Assembly (NCBI RefSeq): GCF_000146165.2
Contig: NC_004347.2
Span: forward strand, 2,852,001 to 2,916,000
Reading direction: 5' to 3'
DNA length: 64,000 bases
Source: Shewanella oneidensis MR-1
GTDB lineage: Bacteria; Pseudomonadota; Gammaproteobacteria; Enterobacterales; Shewanellaceae
The notes below the pieces were generated by a model. The model was not told where the DNA came from. It saw only the letters and a list, made by a program, of their open reading frames with translations, and searched no databases. A program made the translations under genes and the position numbers. This document shows, in pieces, positions 57,855 through 64,000 of the stretch (position 1 is its first letter; every line of letters begins with the position of its first letter).

Positions 57855-58064
57855 TTAACCGATTACGGTTACGTTTTCAGCTTGAGGACCTTTTTGACCT
57901 TGAGTCACAGTGAAAGACACTTTCTGACCTTCGTCAAGAGTTTTGAAACCGTCAGAGTTGATTGCACGGAAGTGAACGAATACGTCTGGACCAGATTCTT
58001 GTTCGATGAAACCAAAACCTTTGTCAGAGTTGAACCACTTAACTACACCAGTAACTTGAGACAT
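57855..58064 (-). CDS. CspA-family cold-shock protein
   Basis: 69-residue single-strand nucleic-acid chaperone. Both RNA-binding motifs are intact: KGFGFI (RNP1) and DVFVHF (RNP2). It resembles CspA/CspC/CspE more than CspD, because the longer C-terminus of CspD is missing. A 305-base gap lies upstream, as is common for genes with long cold-shock leaders. Confidence 0.93.
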   Translation of the reverse strand: MSQVTGVVKWFNSDKGFGFIEQESGPDVFVHFRAINSDGFKTLDEGQKVSFTVTQGQKGPQAENVTVIG

Positions 58065-58369
58065 GATATAAATCCTGTAAATAAAAAATTAAAGCCTTAA
58101 CGGCGGTGGAGCTGGAAAATGCCGGTATTACTTATGTTTACAGGACGAACTGGTCGTATTGAACACATAAATATAAGCCCAACCTTCAAGCTAGTAAAAC
58201 TATAAACCATTCTAAAGATAAGTCAACATACTGCGACACTTTGAAAAATTTATTTAAACAAAGCCTTTTAAGGTTTTGCTACCGGCTCGTAGAACAATAT
58301 GTTCGTACGGCTTAAGCATTGACAGTAAAGCATTTTAAATAGCTTATTTCAATAGGTTAAAATCAGCCT
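58065..58369. other. Upstream region of the cold-shock gene
   Basis: About 300 AT-rich bases between the cold-shock gene and rlmA. It probably contains a long 5' leader; around 58281-58313 an interrupted palindrome CCGGCTCGTAGAAC...GTTCGTACGGCTT is seen. No coding frame is supported and no promoter can be fixed. Confidence 0.45.
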
Positions 58370-59185
58370 CTAGACTGAAATGCGATAAACCTCAATCTGG
58401 AAGTCTAATTCACAACTTAATCCCCCCAAAGCAAAGGCCTGCTTCTGCTCGGCAGTAAACTTCCATGCATAGGGGGTCATTTCGAGGAAATTGCTGATAT
58501 CTTGGCTGTGATTGAGTACGAGTTGTGATCTAAGTCGCTCTTGATGTAAGCTTTCAAATCCTTCAATGCGGGCCTCAGATTCAGGATGTAATCTAGGCTG
58601 GTCATAAATTTGTTGTTTCAGCGCAAAATGATGTAAAGGCCCTGGCGATACCGTGATAAGAATACCGCCTGGCGCCATGATCCGCTGAAGTTCTTCAACT
58701 TTTGACGGTGCGTAAATTCGAATCGCTAAATCTACGCTGTTCGATGAAATAGGTATTTCATAGGCGCTCGCCACACAAAAGCTTAAGTTTTGATAACGCT
58801 TGGCTGCATATTTTATCGCCGATTTAGAAATGTCGACGCCCTGCAGATGACATGAATGATGAGCGACAAGGGCATTGTATAAACGATGACTGTAATAGCC
58901 TTCACCGCACCCTATATCAAGGATCTGCTTTGCACTACTGGCATATTGGAGTGCCAATTGGTTTACTCTATCACTCAAGTTTTGATAATAACCCGCATTT
59001 AAGAACTCCCTGCGAGCAAACATCATTTGCTGATTGTCACCCGGATCTTTGGAATTTTTTTTCTGTACGGGAAGTAGATTGACATAACCTTCTTTCGCCA
59101 TATCAAACTTATGTGACTGAGGGCATCCCCAAGTTCGTTCTGTTAGGGCGAGAGGTAACGCGCACAAAGGACATATATATTGCAT
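58370..59185 (-). CDS. rlmA: 23S rRNA (guanine-745-N1)-methyltransferase
   Basis: Methylates G745 in helix 35 of 23S rRNA. An N-terminal zinc site CPLC...CPQSH (Cys5, Cys8, Cys21, His25) is followed by the typical KEGYVNLLPVQ and by the SAM-binding motif ILDIGCGEGYYS. It has 271 aa (E. coli 269). It is transcribed in the direction of the cold-shock gene and follows an unrecognised gene by 34 bases, perhaps as one unit. Confidence 0.94.
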   Translation of the reverse strand: MQYICPLCALPLALTERTWGCPQSHKFDMAKEGYVNLLPVQKKNSKDPGDNQQMMFARREFLNAGYYQNLSDRVNQLALQYASSAKQILDIGCGEGYYSHRLYNALVAHHSCHLQGVDISKSAIKYAAKRYQNLSFCVASAYEIPISSNSVDLAIRIYAPSKVEELQRIMAPGGILITVSPGPLHHFALKQQIYDQPRLHPESEARIEGFESLHQERLRSQLVLNHSQDISNFLEMTPYAWKFTAEQKQAFALGGLSCELDFQIEVYRISV

Positions 59186-59219
59186 TGATTAACTCTATAT
59201 CTAAAAGGGGATGTCAGGC

Positions 59220-60026
59220 TTATGCCTCATCTTCCATTAATCGCTCGACCATTTGCAGTAATTCAGGCGAAGCGAGCAGCTCAAAACACTCAAGCTTCCT
59301 TAAGGCTTTATCGATGTTCTGACTATCATTTGCCGCGCGGCTAAAGCTTGGGCGCTCAAACATGTGAGTATAAGTTCGAAATAGCCACTGGCGCTTTTGT
59401 TGCAATAAAGGATCAAGTCGAACGGCCTCTTCGGCTAAGCTGGTATGACATTGACCAAGTTCACCCCGTAAAAATGCTTGTAACTCCAGTCTTACTTGTT
59501 CAATTTCAGTAAGATAAACCGCAAGGGATTCCGATGTCGCGCTGTAATCATATTCCCTTGCAAGAATAGCCTTAGCCATCATCAGCACTTTAGGGTCATG
59601 TAAGCCTCTGATATCAGATTCGAGTGTCGCAAACTCAAACTTAGATGCCGCTTGTAAAGACAACACCACACCATCGTTCACATCAACTTTAATCGAAATT
59701 CCCGCTCGTAACTCTTGCGCACAAAATTTAGGGGCTGTGCCCATGCGATGATAAAGCCTAACGCCTTGACCTAAACCCCTTGATATTGTTGAACTAAACA
59801 TAGAATCAGCAAAGGAATCTGAGTTCAGTTTTAACTCCAATACAGGTTGAAAGCGCACAGCAATTTGCGGCAGTGGGGTTTGCGAAACCACAATCAGCTC
59901 AAGCAAAGGCGCTCCCATCGTCTCAAGCACAATAAAATCACTGATATTGCTTGGCAACGTTAATATTAGCGATGATGCCTGTGCGACATTCAGTACCATA
60001 GGTTCATTGAGATATTGATGATGCAT
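59220..60026 (-). CDS. Conserved-looking protein of unknown function
   Basis: 268 aa, soluble, with no signal peptide and no membrane segment. The N-terminal 140 residues look beta-rich (SSLILTLPSNISDFIVLE, PQIAVRFQPVLELKL); the C-terminal part is helical with many Leu, Glu and Arg and ends LLQMVERLMEDEA. I do not recognise the family. ATG 60026 has AGGAG 8 bases upstream, and codon use is like that of the neighbours, so it is a real gene. It lies 34 bases before rlmA and is divergent from sbcB. Confidence 0.7.
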   Translation of the reverse strand: MHHQYLNEPMVLNVAQASSLILTLPSNISDFIVLETMGAPLLELIVVSQTPLPQIAVRFQPVLELKLNSDSFADSMFSSTISRGLGQGVRLYHRMGTAPKFCAQELRAGISIKVDVNDGVVLSLQAASKFEFATLESDIRGLHDPKVLMMAKAILAREYDYSATSESLAVYLTEIEQVRLELQAFLRGELGQCHTSLAEEAVRLDPLLQQKRQWLFRTYTHMFERPSFSRAANDSQNIDKALRKLECFELLASPELLQMVERLMEDEA

Positions 60027-60201
60027 AAGACAGATCTCCTGTTTCAGAGGGGATTGTAACTGTCAATCGTGGCAAAGATCACCTGTTAAGCGCTTATCTT
60101 TTAGATATAATTTCTTAATCAGGATTTTTGCTAATGATAATTGGGGTGAGTTTAAGTGCTATGATGCTATCATTCGACAAAACCGTCATTTGATTGAAAT
60201 T

Positions 60202-61614
60202 ATGTATACTGCATCTCAGCCAAGCATTTTTTGGCACGATTATGAAACATTCGGCGCCAATCCTGCTAAGGACAGACCGGCCCAATTTGCCGGGATCCGC
60301 ACCGATTTAGATCTTAACATTATTAGTGAGCCAGAGACCTTTTACTGCAAACAATCAACGGATTACCTGCCCTCACCCGAAGCGATTTTAATTACAGGGA
60401 TCACACCACAATTAGCGAATTTAAAAGGTTTGCCTGAAACCGAGTTTATGGGTCGCATCCATACTCTCTTTAGCCAGGCGAATACCTGTGTCGCAGGCTA
60501 TAACTCATTACGATTTGACGATGAAGTCACCCGCTATGGTTTTTACCGTAACTTTATCGATCCCTATGCCCGCGAATGGCAAAATGGCAATACGCGCTGG
60601 GATATCATTGATTTAGTGAGGGCTTGTTATGCCTTTAGGCCAGATGGGATCCATTGGCCATTAAAAGAAGACGGTTCACCCAGTTTTAAGCTGGAACATC
60701 TGACCCAAGCCAATGGTTTAAGCCATGAAAAAGCACACGATGCAATGTCCGATGTTTACGCCACCATCGCAATGGCAAAACTGATTAAAGAAAAACAACC
60801 TAAGTTATATCAGTACTATTTTGAATTGCGCCGTAAACAAGCTGTCAGCGCGCAAATCGACGTACTGAATATGCAACCGCTTGCACATGTGAGTTCAAAA
60901 ATCAGTGCAATGCACGGTTGTACCACCCTGATTGCCCCCGTTGCACATCACCCAAGTAACAAAAATGCCATTATTTGCGTTAACTTAGCGATGGATTTAA
61001 GCCCGCTGTTTGAGCTGGATGTAGAGCAGATAAAAACACGTATGTACACGCCCAGAGCGGAGCTTGCCGACGATGAGTTACCCATCCCAGTCAAGCAGGT
61101 GCATCTTAATAAATGCCCCTTTATTACTTCGGCCAAAATTTTAGATGATGCTCAAGCAGAAAGACTCAGTATTGATAAAGCCTTTGCCAGAGGGCAATAC
61201 AAACGCCTAAAGGCTCACCCTGAATTACGAGAGAAGCTGGCGCAACTGTTTGAGCATGACGGCGAAGCAACAACCACAGATCCTGACTTAATGTTGTATT
61301 CGGGTGGATTTTTCAGCCCTGCCGATAAAGCCAAAATGGAGATCATTCGCCATACCTTGCCTCAAAATTTAGCCGCGCTCGATTTACAGTTTGATGATGG
61401 GCGCATTCCCGAAATGCTGTTCCGCTATCGGGCACGCAATTATCCCGAATTACTTGATGATCAAGAGTCTCATCGCTGGCGCACCTTTTGCCAACAGCGT
61501 TTGGCCGATCAGGATTATCTGCTCAAGCTTGAAAATCTACTGCAGGATACCGAAGGCGATGAGCATAAACAAAAGCTACTCGCCGCCCTGTGCCACTATC
61601 TGCGTGGGTTGTAG
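60202..61614 (+). CDS. sbcB: Exodeoxyribonuclease I
   Basis: 3'-5' single-strand DNA exonuclease of recombination and mismatch repair. DEDD motifs are visible: FWHDYETFG (Asp13, Glu15), YNSLRFDDEVTR, and HDAMSDVYAT. The SH3-like and C-terminal helical domains follow (HLNKCPFI, LPQNLAALDLQFDD, RYRARNYPE). 470 aa from ATG 60202, against 475 in E. coli; a TTG four codons before is possible. The sequence follows E. coli ExoI throughout. Confidence 0.97.
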   Translation: MYTASQPSIFWHDYETFGANPAKDRPAQFAGIRTDLDLNIISEPETFYCKQSTDYLPSPEAILITGITPQLANLKGLPETEFMGRIHTLFSQANTCVAGYNSLRFDDEVTRYGFYRNFIDPYAREWQNGNTRWDIIDLVRACYAFRPDGIHWPLKEDGSPSFKLEHLTQANGLSHEKAHDAMSDVYATIAMAKLIKEKQPKLYQYYFELRRKQAVSAQIDVLNMQPLAHVSSKISAMHGCTTLIAPVAHHPSNKNAIICVNLAMDLSPLFELDVEQIKTRMYTPRAELADDELPIPVKQVHLNKCPFITSAKILDDAQAERLSIDKAFARGQYKRLKAHPELREKLAQLFEHDGEATTTDPDLMLYSGGFFSPADKAKMEIIRHTLPQNLAALDLQFDDGRIPEMLFRYRARNYPELLDDQESHRWRTFCQQRLADQDYLLKLENLLQDTEGDEHKQKLLAALCHYLRGL

Positions 61615-61787
61615 GGCACAAAATAGCCCATACATATTGTTTATTTAGCGCCTATCATTGATAACTTCTTTCAGATGTTAACTAACAGGCGCAGAATTGA
61701 ACCATAAACGCGAACTAACTCGCATTTATACTGTAACAAAATTACTAGAATGTTCTTCCATGAACTTAACAAACAAGGAGTCGGGAA

Positions 61788-62678
61788 ATGCAAGATAGAT
61801 TTATCCGAAGCATAACCCAGCTGCCAACCCCATTGGCTGACGCATTAATTCCCTTATTACATCAAGGTTTTGCGGGACATATCGATGCACAGCATCTGGC
61901 AGAGTTAGTCAAAAGCAGCAATATGACCGAATCAGAGGTGTTACTGGCTTTGTTACCTATTGCCGCCGCCTTGGCCAAACCACCGATTAGTGAGTTTTAT
62001 GTAGGTGCGATTGCCAAAGGAAAAAGTGGCGACATTTATATGGGCGCCAACCTTGAACTGCCTGGCGAAGCCCTCTTCCATTCAGTACATGCTGAGCAAA
62101 GCGCCATTAGTCACGCGTGGCTTAGTGGCGAAAGCCAGATTGTGGATATGATAGTGAACGCCAGCCCCTGCGGTCATTGTCGTCAGTTTATGAATGAATT
62201 AGTCGATGGTGGCCAAATCAAGATCCATTTGCCATCACAAGATAGCCATTTACTGTCCTATTATCTGCCCTACGCGTTTGGACCAAAGGACTTAAATGTT
62301 CAGTCACCGCTGTTAGTCAAGCAGGAAACTGAATTTGCACTCGATAGCAGCGATCCTATGGTGATTGAAGCCTTAGATCATGCGGGCTTAAGCTACGCGC
62401 CTTATACCCAAAGCTATGCGGCGGTTGTATTAGAAACCGCGGATGGCGCAACCTACTGTGGTCGCTACGCTGAAAACGCCGCGTTTAACCCATCGATGCT
62501 CCCAATGCAAATGGCCCTATCGAATCTGACTCGGCATAACCGTGATTTTGCAGAGATCCGCCGCGCGGTATTGGTGGAATCATCCCAAGGTAAAATCAGC
62601 TTAGTGGGCGCGGCGATGGATGCATTACACGCCGTTGCCGCCATAGAGCTTGAACACATTGTGGTTGATCCTATCTAG
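61788..62678 (+). CDS. cdd: Cytidine deaminase
   Basis: Converts cytidine and deoxycytidine to uridine forms in nucleoside salvage. The zinc site is [11 protein letters not shown] (His, catalytic Glu) with SPCGHCRQ (two Cys). 296 aa, the long dimeric form found in E. coli (294 aa), with a second, catalytically empty deaminase-like domain in the C-terminal half. ATG 61788 has AAGGAGTCGGGAA upstream. Confidence 0.97.
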   Translation: MQDRFIRSITQLPTPLADALIPLLHQGFAGHIDAQHLAELVKSSNMTESEVLLALLPIAAALAKPPISEFYVGAIAKGKSGDIYMGANLELPGEALFHSVHAEQSAISHAWLSGESQIVDMIVNASPCGHCRQFMNELVDGGQIKIHLPSQDSHLLSYYLPYAFGPKDLNVQSPLLVKQETEFALDSSDPMVIEALDHAGLSYAPYTQSYAAVVLETADGATYCGRYAENAAFNPSMLPMQMALSNLTRHNRDFAEIRRAVLVESSQGKISLVGAAMDALHAVAAIELEHIVVDPI

Positions 62679-62794
62679 GATAAGTTGACTGTTCAGGGTT
62701 ATTTTTGCCGCAATTTGGCTGGCGTGGTTTCGCGAGCATGAGCTTGCCATAACAACATCTCATCTCGAAACGTCAACACGACCTAATTTGTTAA

Positions 62795-62840
62795 CGCGGC
62801 GCAGCTGTTTTTACTTAGGTATTAACTAAGTTGCGCCGCG
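62795..62840. other. Branched hairpin between cdd and the DUF1289 gene
   Basis: CGCGGCGCA (62795-62803) pairs with TGCGCCGCG (62832-62840), and directly on top ACTTAG (62813-62818) pairs with CTAAGT (62826-62831). A 9-base bulge GCTGTTTTT lies on one side only. It sits between convergent genes and may end both transcripts, although the T-run is in the bulge rather than after the stem. Confidence 0.55.
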
Positions 62841-62859
62841 ATGTTTAGGTCTATTTTAG

Positions 62860-63075
62860 CTACTCGCCTTGACTGCAACGTTTTGCGATAAAAACCGCTT
62901 TACGCTCAGCCATTTTTTGATAACACGCGCTTCGCTGCTCCTCTGTCATGCTGCGCCACGCCAAGATTTCCTCTAGATGCCTAAAACACCCCATGCAGAT
63001 ATCCTGCTGATCAAGGCAGCAATGTCGGACACAGGGCTGCTCGATACTGTTACTCAGACCAGACCGCATATTCAT
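62860..63075 (-). CDS. DUF1289 small cysteine-rich protein
   Basis: About 71 aa. The family pattern QPCVRHCCLDQQDICMGCFRHLEEI with its cysteines near the N-terminus and W-x-MTEEQR are typical of DUF1289. The start is either ATG 63075 or ATG 63069; both lie inside the end of the upstream VOC gene, so translation is probably coupled. The function is unknown; the cysteines suggest metal or Fe-S binding. Confidence 0.85.
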   Translation of the reverse strand: MNMRSGLSNSIEQPCVRHCCLDQQDICMGCFRHLEEILAWRSMTEEQRSACYQKMAERKAVFIAKRCSQGE

Positions 63076-63397
63076 TGCCCGCAGGCTCAATAAAATGGAA
63101 GCGTCGCCCACCAGGGAAGCTAAAAATCTCAGTGCTAATGCTGCCGCCAGCCGCGATGACTGCGGCTAAGGTTTCCTCCAAGGCATGACTGTATAACACA
63201 ATCAGGGGACAGCCCTTTTCTAGGGTAAAACTGACCTCGGCTTGATAAAAACCACCCGTCATCCCCACATCAATAAAGCAACTGTACTGTGGGCCATAAT
63301 CCTCAAAACGCCAACCAAATACAGTATTGAAGAACGCTTTAGAACGGCCAATATCCGCAGTTGGAATTTCTAAATAATTGATTGTGTGATGATTCAT
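63050..63397 (-). CDS. VOC (glyoxalase/bleomycin-resistance) family protein
   Basis: 115 aa with the betaalphabetabetabeta pattern of the vicinal oxygen chelate fold: NYLEIPTADIGRSKAFFNTVFGWRFEDYGP at the start and GRRFHFIEPAGNEYAVW at the end, where Glu is a likely metal ligand. The substrate cannot be read. It overlaps the DUF1289 gene by up to 26 bases. Confidence 0.85.
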   Translation of the reverse strand: MNHHTINYLEIPTADIGRSKAFFNTVFGWRFEDYGPQYSCFIDVGMTGGFYQAEVSFTLEKGCPLIVLYSHALEETLAAVIAAGGSISTEIFSFPGGRRFHFIEPAGNEYAVWSE

Positions 63398-63428
63398 AAC
63401 CTTCCCTGCAGAATGAAAAATTTATCAA

Positions 63429-63453
63429 TAAAAAAGGGAGCCGATGCTCCCTT
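63429..63453 (-). terminator. Intrinsic terminator of the DUF445 gene
   Basis: GGGAGC/GCTCCC stem with a 4-nt loop; on the minus strand it is followed by TTTTTTATT, 25 bases after the stop. Confidence 0.82.
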
Positions 63454-63475
63454 CGTAATGGTGGCTAGTGCCAGA

Positions 63476-64000
63476 TTAACCTTGCACTAAGGCGGCGACA
63501 AGTCCGATGGCGCCACCAAATACGCCCCCCCAAACGACTAACCAGCCTAAGTGCGTTTGGATCATCTCTTGCACTATCTGTTTTACCATTTGTGGTGTTA
63601 ATTCATTTAAGCGTTGCTCAACGATATTAGCAATCTTATTTTGCAGATCGGCCATCATATTTGGCTGTTCAAGCTCTTGCTTCAATAGATTGCGGAATTG
63701 TTCGCTCTCGGCCATGTCGATCAACGAGGCTTTCATCTTCTCAATAAAAGGTTCTTTTAACGGCATTAACGCCTCAGTTCCCCCAAACATGGCTAACATG
63801 CCACCAAATGAAGATTGCGCAACGGTATTGACTAAGGCATCAAATGACGGCGCCAAATCCACTTTCTCAATCACAGGCGCCAAATCGATTTGGCTTATAC
63901 CTTCTTTTTCGGACAGAAAACGATCGATGTTTTCTGTGGTAAAGAACTGTTTCATCATCAAATGGGCAATGCCGACCTTAAATTCTTCAAACCGTGAGGG
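63476..64000 (-). CDS. DUF445 membrane-associated protein, C-terminal part (5' end outside window)
   Basis: The frame is still open at base 64000 (upstream residues read SRFEEFKVGIAHL), so the ATGs at 63955-63961 are internal. The pattern EEFKVGIAHLMMKQFFTTENI, a long amphipathic helical region, and a final membrane helix (LGWLVVWGGVFGGAIGLVAALV) match the end of DUF445 proteins. Function unknown. It has its own terminator. Confidence 0.75.
   Translation of the reverse strand, partial: PSRFEEFKVGIAHLMMKQFFTTENIDRFLSEKEGISQIDLAPVIEKVDLAPSFDALVNTVAQSSFGGMLAMFGGTEALMPLKEPFIEKMKASLIDMAESEQFRNLLKQELEQPNMMADLQNKIANIVEQRLNELTPQMVKQIVQEMIQTHLGWLVVWGGVFGGAIGLVAALVQG

Overview
The window is chromosomal DNA of a gammaproteobacterium, almost certainly Shewanella, close to the S. 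oneidensis group. The proteins look Shewanella-like throughout (RNase E, RNase T, exonuclease I, RadD, the Tol proteins, MotY). The gene order bio - crbS/acs - grxA - tRNA-Lys array - tol-pal - motY - upp/purMN - asnB - fab - rne - sbcB - cdd matches the S. oneidensis chromosome as I remember it. That is recollection; no search was run. Most of the window is core genome with accessory scars.

Layout. 1-6.3 kb: the 3' end of a beta-barrel protein gene, then the biotin cluster, with bioB-bioF-bioC-bioD leftward, bioA rightward and a BirA-type operator between them. 6.3-14.2 kb: a CrbS-like transporter-fused hybrid kinase divergent from acs (acetyl-CoA synthetase), then radD and grxA. 14.7-15.7 kb: a tandem tRNA-Lys(UUU) array on the minus strand with seven intact copies and two degenerate ones. 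15.8-21.1 kb: ybgC-tolQ-tolR-tolA-tolB-pal-cpoB, the cell-envelope constriction machine. 21.2-30.5 kb: a prolyl oligopeptidase lipoprotein, an intergenic region that appears to encode a CRP-controlled small RNA, motY, rnt, a 2-Cys peroxiredoxin, a Na+/H+ antiporter family protein, a diguanylate cyclase and upp. 30.7-36.9 kb: purM-purN, a NagD-family phosphatase, an inserted TIR-like gene followed by a broken partial second copy of the phosphatase gene, and an M28 peptidase lipoprotein. 37.3-43.7 kb: asnB, an acyl-CoA dehydrogenase, a YeaD-type epimerase, a 3-hydroxyisobutyrate dehydrogenase-like enzyme and a thioesterase. 43.8-50.7 kb: a small membrane protein and yceD-rpmF-plsX-fabH-fabD-fabG-acpP-fabF. 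50.9-57.4 kb: yceF, a frameshifted HAD phosphatase, rluC and rne with a structured leader. 57.4-64 kb: a SulP remnant, a cold-shock protein, rlmA, an unrecognised gene, sbcB, cdd, VOC and DUF1289 genes, and the end of a DUF445 gene.

Functional threads. BioC and BioH-type chemistry uses the fatty-acid pathway encoded at 44-50 kb to make the pimeloyl moiety used by BioF, BioA, BioD and BioB. The CrbS-like kinase probably senses acetate status and drives the adjacent acs. RNase E, RluC, RlmA, L32 and YceD form an RNA/ribosome theme around the fab operon.

The least ordinary parts are: (1) a roughly 217-nt structured transcript after a near-ideal CRP site at 23649-23670, with a C/U-rich seed and an intrinsic terminator; (2) a TIR-like effector gene between an intact nagD-type gene and a decayed duplicate of its 3' half; (3) two related degenerate tRNA-Lys copies with an extra hairpin in the D-arm inside an otherwise uniform array; (4) a 23-bp perfect hairpin just behind a thioesterase gene. 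I saw no CRISPR array, no prophage and no complete insertion sequence.
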